From: Struthio camelus
Lineage: Eukaryota > Chordata > Aves > Struthioniformes > Struthionidae
Assembly: GCF_040807025.1 (NCBI RefSeq)
Contig: NC_090943.1
Span: 916,356-980,355, forward strand
Reading direction: 5' to 3'
DNA length: 64,000 bases
Shown here: positions 1 through 11,400 of the stretch, in pieces
Layout of the letters: each line of letters starts with the position of its first letter
Position numbering within the stretch: the stretch's first letter is position 1
Translations under genes and position numbers: made by a program
Notes under the pieces: model-generated
The model's database searches: none
Told to the model about the DNA's origin: nothing
Seen by the model: only the letters and a program-made list of their open reading frames with translations

Positions 1-3000
1 AAGCAGGGGACGTGATCTGCTTCAAGATGCTTGAGCTATTTTGTCACAGTAGCTATAGCAGGCTAAAATTCAACATCTGTGTAGGAACAACAAAAGAATA
101 AATACAACATCTGCTATATTACCGTGTTTCAATTAAAAAAGATAAACTGTATGAGAAAGAAAGCATGTTAAAAGTGAATTAAAGTAGAGCTAAAACAGTA
201 AACTGCTTACGGGGACTGCTGAAGCGGTTTAAGGCAATTTAAAGGGCTAAGAGCAAAGATGTGCTACTTGCCAAAAAAGGCAAGAAAAGGACTGCACAGG
301 CCCCCACCCCCCAAACAGCCACGGTTTAACACAGATAACATAAGTTACTAGAAATAAAAAAGCATCCTTTGGAGAGTGGAAGTCGTATCCAAATGCAAGA
401 ACAGGAAGGGGGATAAACCTTGGTGAACTGAGTATGAAATGATTGTAAGGCAAGGTACAAAGAGTTTGAACTTTCTTGAATAAGTTTCATAGCCACATCT
501 GGCAGAATGTGAAGCAAATGCATGCTACAGAGAAAAGCTAGGCAATATGTGGCATTAAAGGGACTAACTCATTCAAGCTCCAGATGCTCGCAAGGCCATG
601 TTATTGCATCTCAAAGGAGGGCGCAGTACATCTCTCCAAGCAGCCGGTTGACTGGGGCATCTCACGCAGAGGTGTAACGGCTCACTTTCCTCCACTCACT
701 TCTACCAGTACTCAGCGGTGAGCTGGATGCACCCAGCTGCCTTCATCAAATAAAATAAATCGTGGACCAGCAGCTTGGAAGATCACGGGGTCTGGGAGGG
801 TAGTGCCACAGCCTTTGCTTGCCTGATGGGGCCGGCTGCATCCCTCCCTGGCGCTCGGACGGCACGGTGCCGGCCCAGCACTCGGCTCTGCCTGACCACG
901 CGCGGCTGCAAAGGCTGCTGCTGCTCAGGAAAAAACACAGTGTGGGACCAGGCGCTGCACCGCTGTGCTGCTCCTCGGGAAAGGGCAGACCGGCGGAGCT
1001 GGGGACGTTCGCACGGAGCTCGCACAGAGGGCACGCGGGGCGCTTTCAGCTTCAGCATGGCTGGTGGCCTGCGGTGCAGCAGGGCATTGCCATGCGCTCG
1101 CTGCATGATTTGCAGCTGCAGCCCATTAAGCGCTCACCTTTTCACCCGCTCCCTTCACCTGCAGAGCAGAGACAGCAAGTTTCATAGCATGACTTGGAGA
1201 AAGGGTATCAGTGTCCAAAGACTATTCTTGTAAAAGACGTGGAAGGCTTAAATGCTTTCTCTTGCTAGTGTAAAGCTGGGGAAAGACTGGGCACATGCAG
1301 ACCGTTTCCCAACTTCTCTACTTTCAAAGACAGAAAAATCCGTTCTTTGCGTTTCAACTTTGCCCTGAGCTAGCCCTCACTGTGACGTGGATGGCTTCCT
1401 AGCTGAGTGTTTCTGTTACCTTGTGCCATTTTTATTTTGCAAAGATTTCAGATCATCACCGATGCTCCCAGGGAGCGCTGATGAGTTGCAGTTTGATCAT
1501 CACGATCTTCAGTTCAAAATGGGAAGAGCACCCCAGACCCTGGAGCTCTGTTCCACTTTTAAATGGTTGGATGGGCGTAGAATGACACAAACACTTACAA
1601 AAATATAAAATGTGTTTTTGCAGTGATGTGACCTTGGGAACAACAGGCTCCTGTAGCAAACCCAGCAATGATATATTATTGTCACCCTTTATAGAGACTT
1701 TGGAGAGGGAGCTATTTGACTTGAAACGTGCTTAGGCGTTTCGAGATAAGAAGCACAGCCACTAGTGCAGATGGCATCCTAACCATCCAAGGAGGCTGGT
1801 TTAGACAAAAAAAGCTACGTTTATCCAGCAGACAAAGACCCAGGTGCATCTAAAGCTGCTTTGGGAAATGGTCTGTCCTGGGAGCAGGCAGGCAGTCCTG
1901 GGTCAGGTGCTCCCTGCTGCATGCCCGATCCGTGCCCTTTGCCTTCCCCACGCCGACCGACGGTGGATGCGCTCCACAGCTCCTGGGTGTGCCCTTGTGC
2001 CGGATAGCCTGGCGCTTCCCATTCCCTTGTCTTGGAGGCGAAACTGGAAAAGGTTTAGAAAAGTGTGACTGGAACGGTACGTGGTCTGGAACAGTTTCTG
2101 TGCAAAAAACCAACTACTTGCATTTGAACTCCTCTGCTCAGAAATGCTGCAGCTCTGTAAAATCAGGAGTGGTACAGAGAGGGCAACGGGATCAGTCATT
2201 CCTTGTCTCTTCCACTGCAAGACTTGTGCGATGTCAAATTAAGGCAGTAGCAGCAGGTTCAAAGCAAACAGGAGGTGGTTCTTTGCAGAGCGGTGAGTTA
2301 ACTGCGGACCTCCATGCAGCAAGATGCTGTAGGTGCAGAGTTTACGCTGGCTCAGAACAGCCTGGATAATTTTCCAGCAGGAAAAGTCAAAGGAAGCGCT
2401 TAAATACAGAGATGTGACCTGTGGCTTGGGAAGTCCCTGAGCTGCAAAGCGCTGGCAGCCAGGAGAGTCTTTGGCAGCATTAGCGCTACACCCTCGCCGT
2501 GGTCTTCTACTCCTCGCTGGGCAAAGGGTTAGGCACTGCCAAGGCTGGGCTGGAGGAGCCTGGCTGGATCTTTGCTCGGATGTGGTAGAGCTGGTTTTAG
2601 GGGGTTACGGCCCTGCGGCCACTGTGTCCACCTCACGGAAGCCCCAAGTCCTTTGGAGCAAGTGGACAGCTCTTGAGGTCTCAGGAGGGAAACCGCCGCA
2701 GTATCGGATAATGCTTTTAATTCCCTGCCGGCACCCAGAGCGGGATCTGCAGCAGATTAGCCCCCGAATGACCAAGCTTTTCCCTGGGAGGACTTGACAT
2801 TCACAGGGAAATATTACTCGTGCTATAAGAGACTTCGGAAAACTCTCTGCTTTTTGCTAGGCGAGCATGGACGAACCATGAAGGGCGTATTGTGGTGTCT
2901 CGCAGCAGCGAGGCTAGAGCGGCCACCGGGCAGCCGGCACGGCTCTGGGTGATGTCTGAATCCACCACAAAGAGGAGAGTAAACCCCCAGCTCCTGGCAG

Positions 3001-3100
3001 GGGAAGAGCCAGCGAGCTCGGGCCACGAGGCAGAAGGGGGTCCATCTGGCTTTGCCTGGTGGCGAGCGCTCAGGGACGGCAGTAGAAGAGGGCTGTTGCC
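1..3100. other. No gene recognised (left flank)
   Basis: This is a comparatively AT-rich stretch for the window. Only short, unconvincing open frames occur on either strand and I recognise no domain, repeat family or RNA gene in it. It could be intron, 3' UTR or intergenic DNA of a neighbour to the left. Confidence 0.5.
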
Positions 3101-4560
3101 TACACCTAACCTGGAGGTGCACACGGCGCAGAGGGAGCCGTGGTCGCCGCGCTCACCACCGCTCTCCTGAAAGGGGAAGGGAAAAGGAGGAAGCTGTTTC
3201 GAGGTCGGACGGCGAGACCACGCTCCCTGGAGCACGGCGCTGCCCGGGGACGCGGGGTCCTCTGCCGACCCCGCTGCGCACTCCGTCCCTTGACGGCCGT
3301 CTTCGGGTCGGAGGAGCCTTTTTTGGGGGTTTCCATCCAAGTAATCGAGGGGAGCATGAGCTCACGGTGCCCGACGGGAGCCGGCACCGCCTCGCAACGC
3401 GCCCGTCGGAAACGCGGGGGAGGCGCGCCAGCCTCCACCGGCCTCCGAGCACCACCGTAGCCGTGCTCCCCGTGCGGCGGGCGTCAAGCTTCGCATCGGA
3501 GGAGCTCGTGTGAAGATGTTGGACGTCGCGCGGGATTTCGACGGAGCGGAGAGATACCGCAACGCACCGAAATCGCGACGGGAGCACGCGCATCCCCCTT
3601 AGCGGAACGCAGCAGCGGCCGGCCGGCGCCGGAGGGAAATCCCAGGCCTGCAGCCACATCGCTGCCGTGGCCGGGGCGGGTGTTTGGCAGCAGCGGAGAC
3701 AGGAGCGGCCGCCAGCCCCGCCGTCGCCCAGGCCGCCGCCGCCACCACAGCTCTCAACAGAAAATGGCCCCCGAGGTAACGGCCCGGCGCGCGGCCGAGG
3801 GGCGGTTGCCGCGGTAACGGCCCGGCGCGGGGGGGGGGGGTTGCCGCGAGGGGCGGTCGCCGCGGTAACGGCCCGGCGCGTGGCCGAGGGGCGGTTGCCG
3901 CGGTAACGGCCCGGCGCGCGGGGGGGGCCGAGGGGCGGTTGCTGCGGCAACGGCGCGGCCCGGCAGCGGACAGGGGGTGGGGTGGGGTGGGGTCGGGTGG
4001 GGAGAGTTGTCGCGGCAACGGCGCGGCCCGGAAGCGCCCGGCAGCGGGCGGGGGTTGCCATGGCGACGGCGCGGCCTGGCCTCGCGGTGCCGCCGGTTTT
4101 CGAAATTCGCCTGTAGGCCCCTGACAGGGCCAGCGGCCATGATAGGTTTTGAGCTGAAGCTCGCCCTCTCCACGTGAAACAGACGCCCGGAGGCCCCCGG
4201 CTCGGCGGCCCAAGCCCCAGGCTGGCTGCTCTCACCGGGCTCCGGAGCGCTGCCACGCGAGCTGCCCTTCCGTGGCTCGGCTCCCGCGCCGCTGGCTGCG
4301 CCTCCCGTCGGCCAAAACGGCGCCCGGCCGAAGCAACCTCTGGCCTTGCTCTGCCGGCTCCCCAGCCGCTCTCGCCGCTAACGTCTAATCCGAAGCAGCT
4401 GCTGCTGAATCCCAGTGCTGCTGGAACGCGGGAGTTCATACGGCTCCGGGCAGGCAGCAGTTCCTCTCCGAGCCCACATCTGCCACTTGGGCAGGGAAAA
4501 GCTGTTCCTCTCTGCAGATCTAGTCGAAACTCACAGAAATAGTCCGTGACGATGGCTAAC
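3100..4560. promoter_or_regulatory. CpG island, probable promoter
   Basis: CpG-dense and GC-rich throughout, with a tandem block of RFX X-box-like palindromes in the middle (separate entry). It lies just upstream of the fossil zinc-finger gene and about 4 kb upstream of ZNF282. It may be the old promoter of the fossil gene, or serve an unrecognised transcript in either direction. No coding exon can be assigned inside it; the long open frames are the expected effect of GC-rich DNA. Confidence 0.55.
3805..4067. promoter_or_regulatory. Array of RFX X-box-like palindromes
   Basis: Six near-palindromes fit or nearly fit the RFX X-box (GTNRCC, short spacer, RGYAAC): GTTGCCGCGGTAAC at 3805-3818 and 3894-3907, GTCGCCGCGGTAAC at 3856-3869, GTTGCTGCGGCAAC at 3938-3951, GTTGTCGCGGCAAC at 4006-4019 and GTTGCCATGGCGAC at 4054-4067. 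A half-site (GGTAAC) precedes them near 3775. The spacer DNA is itself an imperfect repeat with an irregular period of about 38-68 bp. Sequence match is direct; RFX binding is inference. Confidence 0.6.
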
Positions 4561-4587
4561 ACACTCCTCTTTCCCTTCCTGCCCCAG

Positions 4588-5510
4588 CTAGTGATGCCCG
4601 ATCCCCGGGCTGGAGAGCTGTGCGATGGTGGTCAAGGTGGCCCGGAGGAGAGGGGAGTCCCACAGGAGCCTGGCACGGGCGAGCGCTGAGCTGGAGGACA
4701 GAAAACGGAGAACGCTTGTGAGCCACAGCTTTTTTTGGACATTGGTCTTGTGTCTCCGCTCAGACCCAAAACCTTCTTGTAGCCTTCCCTCTGTCCCTGG
4801 CAACGGACTGTAACTTGCCTTCACGTTCACTGAGCAGAGCTCCACGTTCCTCCTCTGATATTTCCATCTGGATTAAAAAAGAGGAAGAGGCAGAGTTTGG
4901 AGCCCAGCCAGGCCCAAGATGTCCTCAACGCCGGTGAGAGTCCGGGCCTGTCCGAGCGCCTGGCTCTGGGCGGGCATAGCTCAGGCAACGAAGCCCGAAG
5001 GAATGGGTGCTTGGAAGAGTGTCCTCTGAGCTGCTCTAGCCTTGCCATGTCTCGCTCCTCCAAACCGCTAGCAGTCAGCGCTGGGTCAGAGCTGCTAACG
5101 GTGGTACCTATCAGTGCCCCATTGTACTGGCCACCCCACAAACCACAGCAAAAAGTGGTCCCTCCTCGAAGTCCTTGAGGTACGGTCACGTCCGAAGCGC
5201 GTAGTCACCACTTCATGGGCGGCGCTAGCCTGCGTGGCCAGCGCGACGAGGCCGACTGCCGCAAGCGATGTCTGCTGAATCGCCAGCGCCTGCAGCGGGG
5301 GAGCCCCCTCCGCCTGGCTGCGCTGCAGGGGCGGCTTCGTGCTCACGAGGAGTTGCCTGAAGCGCGGAGGACTGACGGGAGGCTAAGCAGGGAGAGCTCT
5401 GCGCGCGCGCACGGAGCTGCCCGTGTCCGAGAGCAACTGCGCTGGTGCCAGATACGCAAGAAAAGCTTTCAGTACAAAGAGCCCCTGGGGAATATCAGCA
5501 TCTGTGCTGT
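4588..5510 (+). pseudogene. Decayed DUF3669/KRAB-type zinc-finger gene
   Basis: Three decayed exon relics lie in family order. At 4588-4700, after a good acceptor (tgccccag), there is a linker resembling the [14 protein letters not shown] exon of the paralogs, followed by GGPEERGVPQEPG; it ends at an in-frame stop. At 4838-4933 there is DISIWIKKEEE, the equivalent of ZNF282's [11 protein letters not shown] exon, closed by a GTGAG donor but in a shifted phase. At 5250-5510 there are finger relics split across frames, such as LRCRGGFVLTRSCLKR and CQIRKKSFQYKEPLGN, with lost Cys/His ligands. No DUF3669, KRAB-A or start exon was found upstream. It sits where the human cluster has ZNF398, so it may be the relic of a lost member. 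It looks non-coding today; residual transcription is possible. Confidence 0.72.
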
Positions 5511-5546
5511 GCTGAGCGAGGAGAGCTGGAGGTGTCAACGGTCTTG

Positions 5547-5621
5547 AGCAGGGAGGTTGGACTAGATGATCTCCAGAGGTCCCTTCCAACCTAAACGATT
5601 CTGTGATTCTGTGATTCTGTG
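5547..5621 (+). mobile_element. CR1 LINE 3'-end fragment
   Basis: The stretch contains the typical avian CR1 3' terminus (GGTTGGACTAGATGATCTCC) and ends in three copies of the tail octamer ATTCTGTG. Only about 75 bp of the element is present, so it is a severely 5'-truncated insertion. It abuts the zinc-finger fossil on its 3' side. Confidence 0.9.
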
Positions 5622-5880
5622 TCTCCCCACGGGCAGGAAGCAGAAGCAGGGCAGGGAAGGCAGAAGATATATGGTAGCTGCTTGGAAGGTCCAGACAGGA
5701 GGTGAACATGTCCCCGGGAGCGAAGGGTCTTCAGAACAGCCGTGATGGAGAGCCTGGGCTCGGGGGTCATGGAGAGATGGAGGGCCAGAGGACGGCTGCT
5801 CTCCGCCAAGCCACCGAAAGGGACAGCAGTGATGTTAGGAAAGAGCTGTCTCCATTCGGAAAACACGGTAGCAGAGCCAC

Positions 5881-5962
5881 AGGCGTGCACAGGGGATGTC
5901 TGAGAAGGTACTGCTGGTGGCAGGCGTGCACAGGGGATGTCTGAGAAGGTACTGCTGGTGGC
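5881..5962 (+). repeat. 41-bp tandem duplication (2 copies)
   Basis: A unit of 41 bp beginning AGGCGTGCACAGGGGATGTC at 5881 is repeated without visible change from 5922. It is probably a recent replication-slippage duplication; no gene context. Confidence 0.9.
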
Positions 5963-7680
5963 AGGAGGAAGAGAAAGAGGAGGAGTGGCAGTTTGGAGGG
6001 GCGTGTGCAACCCACAGAGCTAGGCACTGTCTGCCATGCCTGGGAGCAGGACTGTCCCATTGCCATGTGTGACAGGGGGATCCCTCCATCCCTGGAGGAC
6101 CTCCAGGCCCTCCCCAAGCTGGACTTGAGCCACGGGTGGCCTCAGGAGAGGGAGACGGTGTGAAATGCCACGTCGCAGCCCGAGAGCGACGGCGTGCCGG
6201 TCCCCAGCATTGGGGGAGGCGTCTGGACTAGTTCTGACCGCGTAACTTGTACGAACGTGAGCGTTTCGCTGCCAGAGCCGAAGGTAAGGCTGTCACTGTA
6301 TAGAGGTAGCAGCGTACGCCCTGCCCGCCACTGAAGTCCTCTGTGCTCACGCACGTACATGCTCTAACCGGCTTTGCCCTCTCCTAGCAGAGCCTGTCCG
6401 ATCAGCGTGTCAGCGGGGACAGTGCGGCGCGGCCGTGAGCCCTGGGTCACTATGATGGTGCTTTTTCTCGTGGTAAGTACTGACAGGCAAGATGCTCCTG
6501 CGGTGCACAGAGGCAGGGGTTGCTGTTAGCAGCAGCCATCTGAAAGTTTCTAGTCTACTGGGAAGGCATGACCCAACGGTAACTGAGGCTTTGAAAACCT
6601 GGAGGCAAAGGAGGTCCTACACTTCCCTGACAGGTTTTCTTTTCGGCCTGTCGCCTGCTCGCAGCCCCGTTCTGTGCATGACGCTGTCTTCGGTAGCGAG
6701 CCGTACCCTGGGGGCGTGATGCATGCCCACGATGCCCCTTGGGTCACATCCTCTCTTCTGTTACTTTTACATTTGTGTGTTTTTCCAGTGGTTTTGGTGC
6801 TGCTTTTCCTGACTGGCAATGATGAAAGGGAACCAGGCCAGCCTCCGGGCTCAGGGAAACATATCTGGTACCTGAAACACTGAATAATTCATCCTGAGGC
6901 TGCTGCCGTCAGGTAGGCGGGTTGTTACTGTTATCCTCATCTTGCAGACCGCAAAACCTGAGCTGAGACATGATGGCTAAGTGGGGCAGAGGCAGACCTG
7001 CAGGGCAGGGGCTCGCGCGAGCGGGCTGGGAGCGTGGGTTGAGGTCCAGAAGCCGAGGCTGATTTCCTCTGCCATGTGCAGGAAGGGGCTGGACGCAGTC
7101 CTCGGGTTTGGGAACTACGCGGGCTCCCGGAGGCAGCCACCCCTGCCGGGAGCACCGCGCCGTAGAGCAGCGTGTGGTTTTTAGTGGGACCTAGCGCTCC
7201 GATCCTGCGCTCTAGCTGTGCTCGATTTAGCGCTGGAAGGGACGTGATATAAAGCCATCACATCCTTAAGCGAAATGGCTGCTTAAGGCGTCCTGTGACG
7301 CCTGCTTTTCCGCTGTACTCGTTTCATTAACCCTTCTTGTCCCGTGGCTGCGGTTGCCCACCGTGTGCCATAGCCTGGGGCTGGCTCTGGTCCCTGTCCA
7401 GCACGGGAGGCTCCGTTGCGGCCCACCTGGTGAAGACACTAGTGCAATAACGGGCTCAGAGAAGATTCTCCTCTAAGATTTCCATAAAGGCAGGACCGTA
7501 ATGTTTTTCCCCTGCAAAATCTAAAGCTGATCTCCCCACCAGTGCAGTTCCCCTGGTGCTACCAGTTCAAAGAAGCCCGGGCTAGCACGGATGAGTGCGC
7601 AGGTGGGTCCCCAACCACCGGGACACCCCTGCACACGGGTCTCCCACCAGCCGTGGCATCGGTGTCCTGCTCAGCCCCGG
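5963..7680. other. No gene recognised
   Basis: Between the CR1 fragment and the ZNF282 CpG island I see mixed-composition DNA with no domain-bearing frame, no spliceable exon set and no repeat family I can name. Confidence 0.45.
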
Positions 7681-8490
7681 CGTGCTCAGCCCGGCAGGGC
7701 TCTCGCTCTCGGCGCAGGCGGCTGCTGGCGGCCCCGCCGTCCCGTCCCGTCCCGCCGGCGGGCGGTCAGGTGGGGTTTGTCGGAGGGGAGACGAGGTTGG
7801 GGGGTAAAAGCTCCGGGAGGGGGGGGGGGCCAGGCCATGGGGGCAGAAGCCCCTGGCCGAGCTCCTGCCCAGCGGCCTGCAGCGCCCAGGCGAAGCGGCG
7901 GAGCGGGGGCAGCGCCGGCGGCTCCGGGCCGGTGCTCGGGGCCGGTGCTCGGGGCCGGGCCGGGCGCGGCAGCCGCTGCCGTCCCCGCGCCCGGTAGGCG
8001 GCAGTGCTCCGCGCTCCCAACCGCTTCCACCCCTCCCGCGCTGCCCGTAAAGGACCGACGAGGCGGATGCAATTCCCCGGCTGCCCCTGTCTCCTCGGCG
8101 GGGCGGCGGTGCCCGGCCCGCAGCGCGCAGGCACCCAGAGCGGCCCGGCCAGCGGCGGCGGCCCGCCGGCGGCGGGCGGCAGCTCGGCCCCGCTCCGCAG
8201 CCCGCTCTCCCCGCCGCGGCCCGGGCCCAGCCGCCGGGGCCCGGCCCAGCACCGCGGGGCCATGGCCGAGTGGGCGCCCGCCCAGGTAAGCCAAGCCCGG
8301 CCCGGCCACCCCCGCCGCCTCCGGCCTCCGGCCCCGGCCACGGCCACGGCCCGGAGGCGGAGCCGCCCCGCCCGCGCTCCGGGGCGCTGCCCGCCGCGGC
8401 CCGGGCCCGTCGGGCTCCTCCGGGGGAAGGGGGGGGGGGGGGGGCTGCGGGGTCCTGCCGGCCCGGGCCGCCCCCGCGCCTCGCGCTCCC
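7680..8490 (+). promoter_or_regulatory. ZNF282: CpG-island promoter of ZNF282
   Basis: A dense CpG island surrounds the first coding exon (ATG at 8262) and grades into the intron-1 minisatellite. No TATA box is evident, as is usual for CpG-island promoters. The transcription start is not determined. Confidence 0.65.
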
Positions 8491-11400
8491 CCCGTGCGCA
8501 CCGGCCCCCGGGCTCCCCCCGTGCGCCCCCCGGCTCCCCCCGTGCAACCCGAGCTCCCCTCGTGCACCCCCGGCTCCCCTCGTGCACCCCTGGCCCATGC
8601 TGCCCAATGTGCACCGGCTCCCCTCATGCACCCCGAGCTCCCCTCGTGCACCCCCGGCTCCCCTCGTGTACCCCTGGCCCATACTGCCCAATGTGCACCG
8701 GCTCCCCTCGTGCACCCCGAGCTCCCCTCGTGCACCCCCGGCTCCCCTCGTGCACCCCTGGCCCATACTGCCCAATGTGCACCGGCTCCCCTCGTGCACC
8801 CCGAGCTCCCCTCATGCACCCCCGGCTCCCCTCGTGTACCCCTGGCCCATAGTGCCCAATGTGCACCGGCTCCCCCCGTGCACCCCGGGCTCCCCCCGTG
8901 CACCCCCGGCTCCCCTCGTGCACCCCTGGCCCATGCTGCCCAATGTGCACCGGCTCCCCCCGTGCACCCCGGGCTCTCTCTGTGCACCCCCGGCTCCCCT
9001 CGTGCACCCCTGGCCCATGCTGCCCAATGTGCACTGGCCCCAGGCTCTCTCCGTGCACCCCCGGCTCCCCCTGTGCACCCCGGGCTCATGCTGCCCAATG
9101 TGCAGTGCCCCCCGGCTCCCCCCGTGCACCCCCCAGCTCCCCCCTGTGCACCCCTGGCTCCCCTCGTGCACCCCTGGCCTATGCTGCCCAATGTGCACCG
9201 GCCCCGGACTCCCACTGGGCACCCCTGGCTCCCCTCGTGTGTCACCGGCCCACGCTGCCCCGTGCGCCCCCCTGGTTCCCCCATGCACCCCCGGCCTACG
9301 TTGCCCCATGTGTACTGGCCCCGGGGTCCCCCCTCGTGCACCCCTCGCTTCCCTCGTGCACCCCTGGCCCATGCTGCCCAATGTGCACCAGCCCCGGGCT
9401 CCCCCTGGGCACCCCTGGGCTGTAGCTGTGCACCCCTGGCCCATGCTGCATAAGTGCACTGGCCCCCCTCCCCCAGCTCCCGCCGTGCCCCCCCGGGCTG
9501 TCCCCGTGCACTCCCAGCCCATGCTGCCCAATGTGCACCGGCCCCGAGCTCCTCCTGAGCACCCCCGGATCCTCCCGAGCACCCCTGGCTCCCCCCGTGC
9601 ACCCCCGGCTCATGCTGCCCAATGTGCCCCGGCCCCGAGCTCCTCCCGAGCACCCCCGGATCCTCCAGAGCACCCCTGGCTTCCCTTGCGCACCCCCGGC
9701 TCATGCTGCCCAATGTGCACCGCCCCCCTGCTCCCCCCATGCACCCCCAGTTCCCCCCGTGCACCCTGGGCTCCCCCCGTGCACCCCTGGCCCACACTGC
9801 CCCATGTGCACCGGCCCCAGGCTCCCCCTGGGCACCCCTCGCCCATGCTGCCCAATGCACACCAGCCCCAGGCTCCCCCCATGCACCTCCGGCTCCCCCC
9901 GTGCACCCCTGGCCCGTGCTGCCTCATGTCCCGCGCAGCCCTGTGTGCCCCGGGGTCCCCCTGCGCCCTTGGATGCCCCCCATCCCCGAAGCGCCCTCCG
10001 TCCAGGATGCCTCTGTGTGCCCTGGCTGGGGATGGCTACGTGCCCCAGGGTGCCGTGTGCCTGCTCCAATCCCGGGGTGCCCCCGTGCCCCTCTGCCCGG
10101 GGACGTCCGTGTGTCCTGGGGTGCCCCCATCACCTCTCACTCAGGATGTCCATGTGCCCCAGGATGTCCCCATCACCTCTAACGTGGGGACGTCCATGTG
10201 CCCCAGGGTGTCCCCATCACCTCTGCCCAGAGCTATCTGTGTGCCCCAGAGTGCACCTCTGCCTGGGGGTGTCTTTGTGCCCCAGGGTGCCCCCATCGCC
10301 TCTGCCTGGGGGTGTCTGTGTGTCCCAGGGTGCCCCCATCGCCTCTAACCCAGGATGTCCGTGTGCCCCAAGGTGTCCCAATCACCTCTGGCCAGGGATG
10401 TCCATGTGCCCGGGGGTGCCCCCATGTACCTCTGCCTGGGGGTGTCCGGGTAGCCCTCTGCCCCTCTGCCCAGGGGTGTCTATGTGCCCCAGGGTGTGCC
10501 TGTGCACCTCTGACCAGGGATGTCTGTGTGCCCCGGGTTGCTCCCATCATATCTAACCCAGGATGTCCATGTGCCCCGGGGTGCTCCCATGTACCTCTGC
10601 CCAGGGGTGTCCGGGTGCCCCAGGGTGCCTGGGTACCCCTCTGCCTCTCTGCCCAGGGGTGTCTGTGTGCCCCGGGGTGTGCCTGTGCACCTCTGACCAG
10701 GGATGTCTGTGTGCCCCGGGTTGCTCCCATCATATCTAACCCAGGATGTCCATGTGCCCCGGGGTGCTCCCATGTACCTCTGCCCAGGGGTGTCCGGGTG
10801 CCCCAGGGTGCCTGGGTACCCCTCTGCCTCTCTGCCCAGGGGTGTCTGTGTGCCCCGGGGTGTGCCTGTGCACCTCTGACCAGGGATGTCCGTGTGTCCT
10901 GGGATGCCCCCATCACCTCTGACTGGGGATGTCCGTGTGCCCCACGTTGTCCCCATCACCTCTAACCTGGGGATATCTGTGTGCCCTCGTGCCCGAGGTG
11001 CCCCTATCACCTCTGGGAATGTCCGTGTTCCCCGGCATGTGCCCGTGCACCTCTGCCCAGGGATGTCTGTGTGTTCTGCGGTGCCCCCATCACCTCTGCC
11101 CGGGGATGTCCATGTGCCCCCGTGCCCCTCTGCCCGGGGACGTCCGTGTGCCCTGAGGTGCCCCCATCACCTCTAACCCAGGATGTCCATGTGCCCCTGG
11201 TTGTCCCCATCACCTCTAACCTGGGGATGTCCGAGTGTCCCAAGGTGTCCCAATCACCTCTGCCCGGGGATGCCCTTGTGCCCCGGGGTGCCCCCATCAC
11301 CTCTAACGCGGGGACGTCCATGTGCCCCGAGGTGCCCCCGTGCCCCTCTGCCCAGGGATGTCCGTGTGTCCTGGGATGTCCCCATCACCTCTAACCCAGG

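Noticed and set aside
3153-4562. A 469-codon - strand open frame in the CpG island
   Set aside because: Stop-poor because of high GC content and the X-box repeat backbone; Arg/Pro/Ala-rich without a domain.
8270-10348. Long Pro/Cys-rich open frames of several hundred codons over intron 1 of ZNF282, on both strands
   Set aside because: They follow a ~84-bp unit and other repeat periods divisible by three, are open in several frames at once and contain no domain; they are artefacts of the minisatellites.
10198-10965. 61-residue protein repeat in the 183-bp units
   Set aside because: The unit is a multiple of three, so the frame stays open; it lies in an intron of ZNF282 and lacks splice sites that would include it.
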